NCBI RefSeq assembly: GCF_002090135.1
Contig: NZ_BBRL01000004.1
Coordinates: 186,001 to 250,000, forward strand
Length of the DNA stretch: 64,000 nucleotides
Source: Demequina sp. NBRC 110055
GTDB lineage: Bacteria; Actinomycetota; Actinomycetes; Actinomycetales; Demequinaceae
Reading direction: 5' to 3'
Below the pieces are notes generated by a model that ran no database searches, was not told the origin of the DNA, and saw only the letters and a list, made by a program, of their open reading frames with translations. Positions 46,191 through 53,841 of this stretch are shown here, piece by piece. Position 1 is the stretch's first letter, and each line of letters starts with the position of its first letter. The translations under genes were made by a program, and so were the position numbers.

Positions 46191-47821
46191 TCGTCGTCCT
46201 CCGGGGATGTCGAGGAAGGTCGGGGCCGCCCGGTCGCGGCGGCGAGGGCGCGTTCGCGCGTGAGCGCGGCGCCCGCGTCGTGCGGGGGCGACCACACGGC
46301 CGCGGTGACCACTGTAACCTCGCCGCCCGCGGCATCGGCCGTCGGGACGGTGACCCAGACGCGCCTGCGGGGCGCGAACAGGCTCATGCCAAGTCCCAGC
46401 AGCGAGGTGATCGCGAAGGCCAGCAGCCACGGCAGCGAGGGGTCGCGACGCAGGTCGAAGCCGGCGAAGCGGTCGAGCGAGTCCCACGTGATGGAGCCCA
46501 GACCCTCGGGCAGTTCCACCGTCTGGCCGGGCACCAGCTCAATCACGGCGACGTCGCCGGCGTCGTCACGCACGGGGCTGAGCTGGCTCTCGTCGAGGGT
46601 GTAGACGTTCTGCGGGATGCCGTCGTCGAGACCCAAATCACCGGTATACATCTGCAGGTAGATGACGGGGTTCTCTGGCGACGGGAAGACCGAGATCGCG
46701 TCCGGACCCTCACCCAGGGCGCTCGGCAGCAGGGTGCCGGAGAAGCCCAGCTGCTCACCCTCGGTCACGTCGGGCACCTTGATGACGCCGGTCGAGGTGT
46801 AGACGTCGTCCTGCGGGATGAACGGCACGGCACCCTGGAAGGCGACGTTGCCGGCCGAGTCCGTCACGGTGAACGACGGCGCGTAGCCATTGCCCTGCAG
46901 GTAGATCTTGGCGCCCTCGACCTGGATGGGGCGGTTGACCTGGGCATCGACGGCGCGCGGCTCCTGGCCGGGTTCGGTGAGCGTCGCGTGCGCGGTGAAC
47001 ATCGTGGGCCGGCCCGTGTCATCGAACTGGGCGTCGAGCTCCTCGAGCGTGAGGATCCACGGCTCGAGGTCGTCCTCGCTGAACAGCGAGCCGGCCTCGT
47101 AGGTGTCGTAGGCGACCACGGCATTGGTGAAGGAGTCACCCTCGACGATGAGCGCCTGGCCGCGGTACGTCAGCAGCGAGCCGGCGGCGACGGCGAGCAG
47201 GATGCCCACGAGCGACACGTGAAAGACCAGGTTGCCTGCCTCGCGCACGTGACCGCGGTGGGCGGACACGGCAATCTCGGCCACCCCGTCCCGCCCAGTG
47301 CGCTCGTCGACGCGTACACGGAATCCCGTCAGCCACTGCCACGGCGCGGGCCCGCGGCCGGCGAGTTCGGTACGGATGGCCGCGACGGCATCGGCCGGGC
47401 TGAGGGGGCTGTCCTCGGTGACGGGCGCGTAGCGGTCCAGGCGGCTGGGCGCGGCGGGCACCTCGGCTCGCAGCTCACGCCAGTACACGCCGATGCGAGG
47501 GATGATGCAGCCGATCAGGGAGGCGAAGAGCAGCAGGTAGATCGCCGTGAACCACGCGGAGCCGAAGACGTCGAGGAAGCCCAGGCGGTCGAGGATGGGC
47601 CCCCACGTCGGGTTCTCGGCAAGGAAGGCGGCGGTGTCCGAGGCGTCCTGCGGCCACTGCGGCAGCACGGAGCCGGGGATGGCCGCGAGCGCCAGCAGAA
47701 TCAGTAGGATGAGCGCCACGCGCATCGACGTGACCTGCCGCCACATCCACCGCAGCCACCCACGCGGGCCCAGGCGCGGGACGTCCGCGTAGGCGTAGTT
47801 GTCGAGCTTGACCCTGGCCAC
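46187..47821 (-). CDS. resB: Cytochrome c biogenesis protein ResB
   Basis: Partner of CcsB in system II haem delivery, 544 residues from the GTG at 47821, which overlaps the ccdA TAG stop. It has three transmembrane helices in the first 190 residues (MRVALILLILLALAAIPGSV and two more), a large periplasmic beta-rich domain, and one C-terminal helix near residue 465, then a charged tail ending ATGRPRPSSTSPEDDE. The longer open frame upstream overlaps ccdA and is rejected. Confidence 0.92.
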   Translation of the reverse strand: MARVKLDNYAYADVPRLGPRGWLRWMWRQVTSMRVALILLILLALAAIPGSVLPQWPQDASDTAAFLAENPTWGPILDRLGFLDVFGSAWFTAIYLLLFASLIGCIIPRIGVYWRELRAEVPAAPSRLDRYAPVTEDSPLSPADAVAAIRTELAGRGPAPWQWLTGFRVRVDERTGRDGVAEIAVSAHRGHVREAGNLVFHVSLVGILLAVAAGSLLTYRGQALIVEGDSFTNAVVAYDTYEAGSLFSEDDLEPWILTLEELDAQFDDTGRPTMFTAHATLTEPGQEPRAVDAQVNRPIQVEGAKIYLQGNGYAPSFTVTDSAGNVAFQGAVPFIPQDDVYTSTGVIKVPDVTEGEQLGFSGTLLPSALGEGPDAISVFPSPENPVIYLQMYTGDLGLDDGIPQNVYTLDESQLSPVRDDAGDVAVIELVPGQTVELPEGLGSITWDSLDRFAGFDLRRDPSLPWLLAFAITSLLGLGMSLFAPRRRVWVTVPTADAAGGEVTVVTAAVWSPPHDAGAALTRERALAAATGRPRPSSTSPEDDE

Positions 47822-48579
47822 TAGATCGCCACCCAAAAGCCGTCGATCCAGCCCTGCAGGTGGCCGGTGAGGGTGCCCCACAATCCGGTGACCAGCATGA
47901 CGCCCAGGATCACCAGCATGGAGCCGCCGAAGAGCTGGAGGGCACGGCGGTGGCGACGCAGCCACGCGAGGACCTTGCCGGAACGCTCGAACCAGATGGC
48001 GAGCGCGAGGAACGGCAGCCCGAGTCCCAGGCAGTACACGACGGCGAGCAGCGCGCCGCGTCCCACAGTGCCCTCGTTGAGGCCGAGCGCGAGGACGGCG
48101 GACAGGGTGGGGCCGATGCAGGGGGCCCAGCCGAGCCCGAAGGCGACGCCCAGCAGGGGCGCCCCGGCGAGGCCGGCCTTGGGGCTGACGTGCAGGCGGC
48201 GCTCATTTTGCAAGAAGGGCACGGCGCCCATGAAGGCGAGGCCGAGCAGGATGACGAGCACGCCGAGGACGCGGGTGATGATGTCGAGCTGCTCGCGGTA
48301 TTGCGCGCCAGCCGCGGAGACGAGGATGCCGAGCGTGACGAACACGGCGGTGAAGCCCGCAATGAACAGCAACACGCCCACGATGAGCTTGGGGCGGCTG
48401 GCCTTGCCGGTGCCGCCCGTGCCTGCCATGCCGGACACGTACCCCAGGTAGCCAGGCACGAGCGGGACCACACAGGGCGAGGCGAAGCTCACGAGTCCGG
48501 CGAGCAGCGCGATCGGGATCGCGGCGAGGAGCGAGCCCGAGAGCACCTGCGAGGTGAGGGACGAGGCGGCGACGATCAC
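47821..48579 (-). CDS. ccdA: CcdA-type thiol-disulfide membrane transporter
   Basis: Membrane protein of 252 residues with six to seven helices that moves reducing power from cytoplasmic thioredoxin to the outside, keeping apocytochrome c cysteines reduced. The two redox cysteines are in LVSFASPCVVPLVPGYLGY and FGLGWAPCIGPTLSAVLAL. The GTG start overlaps the tlpA stop (GTGA). It delivers electrons to the thioredoxin-like lipoprotein encoded just upstream. Confidence 0.94.
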   Translation of the reverse strand: MIVAASSLTSQVLSGSLLAAIPIALLAGLVSFASPCVVPLVPGYLGYVSGMAGTGGTGKASRPKLIVGVLLFIAGFTAVFVTLGILVSAAGAQYREQLDIITRVLGVLVILLGLAFMGAVPFLQNERRLHVSPKAGLAGAPLLGVAFGLGWAPCIGPTLSAVLALGLNEGTVGRGALLAVVYCLGLGLPFLALAIWFERSGKVLAWLRRHRRALQLFGGSMLVILGVMLVTGLWGTLTGHLQGWIDGFWVAI

Positions 48580-49169
48580 GGGGCGGTCTCATCTGGGTCG
48601 GTGGTGTCAGCATCGCTCGCGGCGTCGATGAGCGCCTCGAGCGTCGAGGCCTCGACGCGGCCCACGGCGCGCGCGGCGACGCGGCCGTCGGGGTCGAGCA
48701 CCAGGGTGGTGGGGACGGCGTTGATGGCGACGAGGCCCTGCAACTGCGCGGTGGCCTTGCCGTTGTTGTCGTCGATGCTCGGGTACTGGACGTCAAAGGT
48801 GCGCTGGAAGGCCTCCGCGGTGGCGGCGTCGTCGCGCGAGTTAAGGCCGATGAGCTGGACGTCGTCGCGCGCGTCGAGCGCGACGAGCTCGGGCGCCTCC
48901 GCGCGGCACGGCGGGCAGGCGGCGTACCAGGTGTTCACGAGGACCACCTGGCCGCGATAGTCGGCGACGTCGATCGCGTCACCCTCGAACGAGGTACCGG
49001 CGAGGTCGACGACCTCGCCGCGCTCTCCCGGCCCCCACTCGGTGACGGTGCCGTCACCGGAGACGTACCCCGGGGATTCGACGGCGTCGCCGGGAGCGCA
49101 GCCCGCGAGCCACAGCACCACGGCGAGGACGATGGCCGCGATGACCACGTACCGGGCGGACCGCCTCAC
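48576..49169 (-). CDS. resA: TlpA/ResA-like thioredoxin lipoprotein
   Basis: Extracytoplasmic thiol-disulfide oxidoreductase that reduces the haem-binding cysteines of apocytochrome c. The 197-residue protein starts at the GTG at 49169, overlapping the upstream phosphatase stop. It has a lipobox WLAGC (Cys24) and a thioredoxin fold with the active site VNTWYAACPPCRAEAPEL (CPPC) and the cis-proline segment INAVPTTLVLDPDG. It is the first of the four maturation genes in transcription order. Confidence 0.9.
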   Translation of the reverse strand: MRRSARYVVIAAIVLAVVLWLAGCAPGDAVESPGYVSGDGTVTEWGPGERGEVVDLAGTSFEGDAIDVADYRGQVVLVNTWYAACPPCRAEAPELVALDARDDVQLIGLNSRDDAATAEAFQRTFDVQYPSIDDNNGKATAQLQGLVAINAVPTTLVLDPDGRVAARAVGRVEASTLEALIDAASDADTTDPDETAP

Positions 49170-49786
49170 CTGGGCACCTCGATGTGCGCGGCGGGCTCCG
49201 CGTAGCTCATCGCGACGGGTTCGCCGTCGCGGAATTCGAAGCTTGTCAGCGACGCGAGGCCGCACTGGCGCGAGCGGGGGTCGTGCAGGAAGCGGCGCTT
49301 CTCGAACTCCATGCGCGCCACCCAGATGGGCAGCTGGTGACTGACCATGACGGTGTCGCCGTCGGGGTTAGCCGCGGCGGCGTCGCGGATCGCGGCCCAC
49401 ATGCGGTCGCGCTGCTCCGTGTAGGGCTCGCCCCACGACGGGCGCCACGGGTTGCGCAAGAGCCACCAGTTGCGCGGGTGGAGGAAGTCCTTCGCACCGG
49501 ACTGCAGCACCGTGCCCTCGTACGCGTTGAGGGCCTCGATGAGACGCTCGTCGGTGTCGATGTCCAGGCCATACGCCGCGGCAATGGGCTGCGCTGTCTG
49601 CTGCGCACGCAGCAGCGGTGAGGCGATGACGCGGGTGACCGGCACCTCGCGCGCGCTGAGGTCCTCGGCGACCGCGGCTGCCATGGCCTGGCCCGCGTCG
49701 GACAGCCGGAACTCGGGCAGGCGCCCGTAGAGCACCTTGTCCGGGTTGTGGACATGGCCGTGGCGCAACAAATGGACGACGGGCAT
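49166..49786 (-). CDS. Histidine phosphatase (phosphoglycerate mutase-like)
   Basis: Cytoplasmic phosphatase of the histidine phosphatase superfamily, 206 residues. The catalytic LLRHGHVHNPDKVLYGRLP holds the RHG motif; the second catalytic histidine is in TVMVSHQLPIW. The ATG at 49786 is the most likely start; in-frame GTG codons at 49792 and 49801 are possible, and none has a good ribosome-binding sequence. It often precedes the resA-ccdA-resB-ccsB cluster in actinobacteria. The natural substrate is unknown. Confidence 0.82.
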   Translation of the reverse strand: MPVVHLLRHGHVHNPDKVLYGRLPEFRLSDAGQAMAAAVAEDLSAREVPVTRVIASPLLRAQQTAQPIAAAYGLDIDTDERLIEALNAYEGTVLQSGAKDFLHPRNWWLLRNPWRPSWGEPYTEQRDRMWAAIRDAAAANPDGDTVMVSHQLPIWVARMEFEKRRFLHDPRSRQCGLASLTSFEFRDGEPVAMSYAEPAAHIEVPR

Positions 49787-49856
49787 GGCCACTATTGTCA
49801 CCCACCCTCACGCGTGCGCGGCACGCGCGCGGCTCACCCCCGACCAGGCGGCGGCG

Positions 49857-50105
49857 CTAGCGCCGGCGCCTGGCCTTCACTGCGGCCTTCAGACGGTCGG
49901 GATCGATGCGCCAAAACCCCACCACGGCGTCGTCCACCGTCACCACCGGGATCTGTTCGCCATAGCGCTCGGTGAGGGCCGCATCGGCCGAAATATCGAC
50001 CTCCTCCCACGCGATCTTGTCGCCACACGTCGCGGCGACCAGGGCGCGCGCGTCGTCACACAGATGACAGCCGGGGCGGGAGTAGAGGTGAACACGCGCT
50101 GTCAT
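49857..50105 (-). CDS. Glutaredoxin-like protein
   Basis: Small thiol-redox protein of 82 residues with a CHLC active site in YSRPGCHLCDDARAL and the cis-proline motif EQIPVVTVDD. It lacks any signal peptide, so it acts in the cytoplasm. The ATG at 50105 follows a TATCCT box by 7 bases, and the longer upstream frame is rejected. It converges on nothing and points toward the phosphatase gene, 70 bases away. Confidence 0.82.
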   Translation of the reverse strand: MTARVHLYSRPGCHLCDDARALVAATCGDKIAWEEVDISADAALTERYGEQIPVVTVDDAVVGFWRIDPDRLKAAVKARRRR

Positions 50106-50112
50106 GCCGGCC

Positions 50113-50118
50113 AGGATA
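50113..50118 (-). promoter_or_regulatory. Leaderless -10 box for the glutaredoxin-like gene
   Basis: On the minus strand TATCCT is followed by 7 bases and the ATG at 50105. The divergent HAD box is 26 bases away, so two promoters share a short interval. Confidence 0.45.
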
Positions 50119-50143
50119 CGGCGGGCGTGCTTGCGTTCCTGAC

Positions 50144-50149
50144 TAGAGT
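50144..50149 (+). promoter_or_regulatory. Leaderless -10 box for the HAD hydrolase gene
   Basis: TAGAGT is followed by 6 bases and the GTG at 50156, which favours this GTG over the ATG at 50159. Confidence 0.5.
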
Positions 50150-50155
50150 GAGACG

Positions 50156-51016
50156 GTGATGGCCCCTCAGGCAACGACACCGACCGGGACGACGGTTGCG
50201 GCGTTCTTCGACGTCGACAACACCGTCATCCGCGGCGCCTCGGCCTACCACATTGCGCGCGGCCTGCAGCGGCACGGGTTCTTCCGCAAGCGCGACGTCT
50301 TCCACTTCGCATGGGAGACCGCCAAGTACTCGATGCTCGGGGAATCCAAGGAGCAGATCGACGACGTGCGCGACGAGGCGCTGTCGATCATCAAGGGCTG
50401 GTCGGTCGCGGAGATGATCGCGATCGGCGAGGAGGTCTACGACGAGATCCTCGCGCTGCGCATCTTCCCCGGCACGCGCGCGCTGATCGATTCGCACCTG
50501 TCGCAGGGCCACGAGGTGTGGTTCGTCACGGCGACCCCCGCCGAGGTGGGCACCATCATCGCCTCGCGCCTGGGCGTCACCGGCGCGCTCGGCACGGTCG
50601 CCGAGAACGTCGACGGCCTGTACACGGGACGACTCGTGGGCCCCATGCTCCATGACGCGGCGAAGGCCGATGCCGTGGAGGCCTTGGCGGCCGAGCGAGG
50701 CTTGGATTTGTCCGCGAGTTTCGCGTACGGCGACTCGATCCACGACGGCCCGATGCTGTCCGCCGTCGGCAACCCGTGTGCGATCAACCCCGACGGGCCA
50801 CTCAGGCGTCTGGCCGTCTCGCGCGGCTGGGAGATCGAGGACTTCCGCGGGCGGCGAGGGGACGGCCGGCGCGGCATTGTGCGCTCGACGGGCGCGGGTG
50901 CCGTGTGGACTGCGATGGCGGTGGCGCGGGGTGCTCGCGCGACGGCGCGGGCGGCCGTGGGGCTCTCCCGCCGGGACCCCGATCCCGTGGCCGACGAGCG
51001 CGCGCACGGGCTGTAG
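50156..51016 (+). CDS. HAD-superfamily subfamily IB phosphatase
   Basis: Phosphomonoesterase of the haloacid dehalogenase superfamily, 286 residues. AAFFDVDNTVIRG (from residue 15) carries the nucleophile Asp19 and Asp21, VTATP the second motif, and SFAYGDSIHDGPML the metal-binding aspartates. It resembles the SerB/CicA-like IB group of mycobacteria, some of which act on lysophospholipids or 1-acylglycerol phosphates; the substrate is not settled. The C-terminal 60 residues are basic and Ala-rich. Confidence 0.82.
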   Translation: MMAPQATTPTGTTVAAFFDVDNTVIRGASAYHIARGLQRHGFFRKRDVFHFAWETAKYSMLGESKEQIDDVRDEALSIIKGWSVAEMIAIGEEVYDEILALRIFPGTRALIDSHLSQGHEVWFVTATPAEVGTIIASRLGVTGALGTVAENVDGLYTGRLVGPMLHDAAKADAVEALAAERGLDLSASFAYGDSIHDGPMLSAVGNPCAINPDGPLRRLAVSRGWEIEDFRGRRGDGRRGIVRSTGAGAVWTAMAVARGARATARAAVGLSRRDPDPVADERAHGL

Positions 51017-51034
51017 TCGCAGCGCACGCACGAA

Positions 51035-51091
51035 CGCCCGCGCCACCTGACGGTGACACGGGCGCGTGACGTGCGGCCGGCTTGCGCCGGC
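51035..51091. terminator. Paired GC hairpins between convergent HAD and bS22 genes
   Basis: Two stem-loops fill this gap. One is CGCCCG (51035-51040) with CGGGCG (51059-51064), with an inner CACC/GGTG stem. The other is GCCGGC, a 4-base loop and GCCGGC at 51076-51091 (loop GCAA on the minus strand). There is no T-run. Position between convergent stops suggests a bidirectional terminator of the actinobacterial kind. Confidence 0.5.
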
Positions 51092-51097
51092 GGGACG

Positions 51098-51196
51098 TTA
51101 CTTCTTGTTACGGCGCTGGTGGCGCGTCTTACGAAGCAGCTTGCGGTGCTTCTTCTTCGACATGCGCTTGCGACGCTTCTTGATGACGGAACCCAC
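51098..51196 (-). CDS. bS22-type small basic ribosomal protein (AURKAIP1/COX24 domain)
   Basis: Thirty-two residues, nearly half Lys or Arg: [20 protein letters not shown] is the start and [11 protein letters not shown] the end. This matches the tiny actinobacterial ribosomal protein described in mycobacteria as bS22, with the COX24-like [17 protein letters not shown] core. It was found by reading between larger genes. The GTG at 51196 has GAGGTAGG just upstream, and the stop TAA is at 51098-51100. It typically lies near a bldC-like gene, as here. Confidence 0.88.
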   Translation of the reverse strand: MGSVIKKRRKRMSKKKHRKLLRKTRHQRRNKK

Positions 51197-51263
51197 GGAA
51201 CCTACCTCGAATCATTGACAGTGCTACGGCGTCCAGTGCGCGCTGGACGCGACAGACGAGGAC

Positions 51264-51500
51264 CTAGCCTACCGTGCCGGAGCGGCGGTCGTCACTCTCG
51301 CCGGAAAAGCCCTCGTAGCCTGCCTGTTCCATGAACTGCTCAACCGCCGTGCGGGGCACGCGGTAGGAGCGCCCGAACTGGACGGCGGGGATCTCGCCGG
51401 CGTGAACCCAGCGGTAGACCGTCATGCGCGAGACTCGCAGCAGCTCGGCCACCTCGGCCACCGTCAAAAAGGTGGTGCGGGCGGCGCCATTGTCAGCCAT
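51264..51500 (-). CDS. bldC: BldC-like MerR-type DNA-binding protein
   Basis: Small transcription factor of 78 residues made of one winged helix-turn-helix of the MerR/excisionase type: FLTVAEVAELLRVSRMTVYRW is split by the turn (shown here as FLTVAEVAELL and RVSRMTVYRW), then GEIPAVQFGRSYRVPRTAVEQF. Streptomyces BldC has the same size and binds DNA cooperatively as direct-repeat filaments. A good GAGGGGAG ribosome-binding sequence precedes the ATG at 51500. The 63 bases between its stop and the bS22 leader show no clear feature. Confidence 0.85.
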   Translation of the reverse strand: MADNGAARTTFLTVAEVAELLRVSRMTVYRWVHAGEIPAVQFGRSYRVPRTAVEQFMEQAGYEGFSGESDDRRSGTVG

Positions 51501-51552
51501 GCAGTCTTTCTCCCCTCAAGCGAAGTCCGGCTGCTGTATCGGCAGGACCTTC

Positions 51553-51567
51553 CCCCTACTGTAGGGG
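51553..51567. promoter_or_regulatory. Perfect 15-base palindrome ahead of the bldC-like gene
   Basis: CCCCTAC, one base, and GTAGGGG form a perfect inverted repeat 53 bases upstream of the bldC-like start and 106 bases upstream of trkH. It could be an operator for either divergent gene or a small hairpin. No regulator is identified. Confidence 0.4.
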
Positions 51568-51672
51568 CTGAAGTGACTGTTGTGAAGTAAGTGAAAACTG
51601 TCGATGATGGCAGTAGAGGCGTGCGGGTCCCGCGCGCCACGCACGGCGTAGGCCGGACGGCGAAGGGGATTC

Positions 51673-53046
51673 ATGGAGAGGCTGCGCGGCATGAGGTCCG
51701 TGCTGAGCGAGAAGTTCTCTCGCTCCGCGCTCAGATCCCCCGCACGCTTGGCACTGGGATCGTTCGCCCTGGTGATCCTGCTCTTCACGGGTCTGTTGTC
51801 CCTGCCGGCCGCGACCGCCGACGGCCACCGCGCCCCCTTCATCGACGCCCTGTTCACTGCCACGTCCGCCGTGTGCGTCACGGGCCTGACCACCGTCGAC
51901 ACCGGCACCTACTGGTCCGCATGGGGTCTCGCGATCATCGCGACCGCCATCAAGGTGGGCGGCCTGGGCATCATGACGCTCGCCTCGCTCATCGGCCTTG
52001 CGATCTCACGTCGCCTGGGGCTCACCCAGCGCCTCTTGGCCGCCGAGGAGGCCCGCGCGACCGGCCTGGGCGACCTGCGCTCGCTGCTGCGCACCGTCAT
52101 CGTCGTGTCGTTCTCCGTCGAGATCGCGATCGCGCTGATCCTCATCCCGCGCTTCCTCACCCTCGACTACGGCATCGGCCGCTCCATCGGCTACTCGTTC
52201 TTCTACGGCATCTCCGCCTTCAACAACGCGGGCTTCACACCCGACCCGGTGGGCCTGTACCCGTACACGCACGACTTCTGGATGCTGATCCCCATCGGCC
52301 TAGGCGTCTGGATCGGTGCGCTCGGCTATCCGGTCTACCTCAATCTGGTGCGCAATTGGCGCCGGCCCCGCACCTGGTCGCTGCACACCAAGCTCACGCT
52401 CGTGATGGTCACCTCGCTGACCATCATCTCGGCTGGCCTGCTCGCCATCTTCGAGTGGTCAAACCCCGACACGTTGGGAGCACACGGCTCGGGCGACACC
52501 ATCGGCAATATCTTCTTCCAATCGATCAACCAACGCTCGGGCGGCTTCGCGTCCTTCGACATCGGCCAAGCCCGCGAGCAGACGTGGCTCCTTGAGGACG
52601 TGCTGATGTTCATCGGCGGCGGCTCGGGTTCGACGGCCGGCGGTATTCGCGTGACCACCGTCGCGGTCCTGTTGCTCGCGATCATGGCCGAGGCGCGCGG
52701 ACGCCGCGACATGGAGGCCTTCGGCAAGCGCGTGGGCACCGAGGTGCTGCGCGGTGCGGTGGCCGTGACCGTCATCGGCATCGCCATCATCGTGGTCGGC
52801 ACCACGGTGTTCATGGCGCAAACCAACATCCCGCTGGACCGCGCGCTGTACGAGGTCGTGTCGGCCTACGCGACCTGCGGGTTGTCGACCGGCATCACCG
52901 GGAGCCTACCGCCGGAGGCCAAGACCACGCTGATCGTGATGATGTACGTGGGCCGCGTGGGCTCCATGACCATCGCGGCGGCGCTAGCGTTGAACAAGCA
53001 GCGGCGCGTCATCCGCTACCCGTCAGAAAGGCCCCTCATTGGCTAA
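51673..53046 (+). CDS. TrkH/KtrB-type potassium transporter subunit
   Basis: Membrane potassium uptake protein of 457 residues with the four-fold pore repeat of the TrkH/KtrB superfamily. Selectivity-filter segments are visible as ATSAVCVTGLTTVDTG, SAFNNAGFTPDP, QRSGGFASFD and ATCGLSTGITGS. It works with the RCK subunit encoded next; the two genes overlap by 8 bp. AAGGGGA lies 4 bases before the ATG. The first 20 residues are basic and probably cytoplasmic. Confidence 0.93.
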   Translation: MERLRGMRSVLSEKFSRSALRSPARLALGSFALVILLFTGLLSLPAATADGHRAPFIDALFTATSAVCVTGLTTVDTGTYWSAWGLAIIATAIKVGGLGIMTLASLIGLAISRRLGLTQRLLAAEEARATGLGDLRSLLRTVIVVSFSVEIAIALILIPRFLTLDYGIGRSIGYSFFYGISAFNNAGFTPDPVGLYPYTHDFWMLIPIGLGVWIGALGYPVYLNLVRNWRRPRTWSLHTKLTLVMVTSLTIISAGLLAIFEWSNPDTLGAHGSGDTIGNIFFQSINQRSGGFASFDIGQAREQTWLLEDVLMFIGGGSGSTAGGIRVTTVAVLLLAIMAEARGRRDMEAFGKRVGTEVLRGAVAVTVIGIAIIVVGTTVFMAQTNIPLDRALYEVVSAYATCGLSTGITGSLPPEAKTTLIVMMYVGRVGSMTIAAALALNKQRRVIRYPSERPLIG

Positions 53047-53704
53047 CACGCTGTCCACCGCATCGGGCGTCCTGGTCATCGGTATGGGGCGCTTCGGCAC
53101 GTCGCTGGCCGACACCCTCGACTCGATGGACGTCGAGGTCCTCGCCGTCGAGCGTGACGCCGCTCAGGTCGAACGCCTCTCCAAGCGCCTTCCCGTCGTC
53201 GAGGCCGACGCCGCCGACCCCCGCGCGCTCGAGCAGATCGGGGCGAAGGACTTCTCCGCCGCCGTCGTGGGCGTGGGCACGTCGCTTGAGGCGTCCGTGC
53301 TCATTACCGGCAACCTGGTCGACATCGGCATCCAGGAGATCTGGGCCAAGGCCATCTCCGAGGAACATGCGCGCATCCTCAGGCGCATCGGCGCCCACCA
53401 CATCGTGCTGCCCGAGTCCGACGCGGGCGTGCGCGTCGCCCACTCGGTGGGCGGCAAGATGCTCGACTACATCGAGATCGACGAGGGCTTCACCATCGTC
53501 AAGATGACGCCTCCGCAGGAGACCCACAACTTTTCGCTTGCCGACCTCAACCTGCGCGGCAAGTACGGCATCCAGGTCATCGGCGTCATGTCGCCCGGCG
53601 GCGAGTTCGAGTACGGCTCCAAGGCGACCGTCATCCACGCCGACGACCTGCTCGTGGTGGGTGGCGACGGCGACCTCGTCGAGCGGTTCGCACAGCGTCC
53701 CTGA
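53039..53704 (+). CDS. TrkA-type potassium channel regulatory subunit
   Basis: Cytoplasmic RCK protein of 221 residues that gates the TrkH/KtrB pore in response to nucleotides. VLVIGMGRFGTSLADTL is the Rossmann nucleotide-binding motif with the acidic residue at the end of strand two (VLAVERD). A TrkA-C domain follows from about residue 140. It uses a rare TTG start at 53039, overlapping the trkH stop by 8 bp; AGAAAGG lies 7 bases before it. The stop is followed at once by inverted-repeat copy B. Confidence 0.92.
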   Translation: MANTLSTASGVLVIGMGRFGTSLADTLDSMDVEVLAVERDAAQVERLSKRLPVVEADAADPRALEQIGAKDFSAAVVGVGTSLEASVLITGNLVDIGIQEIWAKAISEEHARILRRIGAHHIVLPESDAGVRVAHSVGGKMLDYIEIDEGFTIVKMTPPQETHNFSLADLNLRGKYGIQVIGVMSPGGEFEYGSKATVIHADDLLVVGGDGDLVERFAQRP

Positions 53705-53710
53705 ACCCCC

Positions 53711-53816
53711 TATCGGTTTGGCCCACGGATGTGACCCGTGGGGAGGGTGTGACTCGAGCGACGCTCCCATGCGCCACACCCATAGACACCTGTCACATCC
53801 GTGGGCCAAACCGATA
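53711..53816. repeat. Inverted-repeat element, copy B (between trkA and the anti-sigma gene)
   Basis: Arms of 25 bases at 53711-53735 and 53792-53816 are perfect inverted copies (25 of 25), with an inner GGGTGTG/CACACCC pair (53745-53751 and 53775-53781). The arms differ from the left arm of copy A at one base, and total length is 106 against 105. Lying between convergent genes, it could fold into a long hairpin and act as a bidirectional terminator, but copy A lies between divergent promoters, so that cannot be its general role. Confidence 0.85.
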
Positions 53817-53841
53817 CAGGGTCGCCGATGGCGTGGCCGGG

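Noticed and set aside
53711..53816. Copy B of the inverted repeat as a plain transcription terminator
   Set aside because: It could end transcription here, but the same element in copy A lies between two divergent promoters, and no T-run is present. It is kept as a repeat element.
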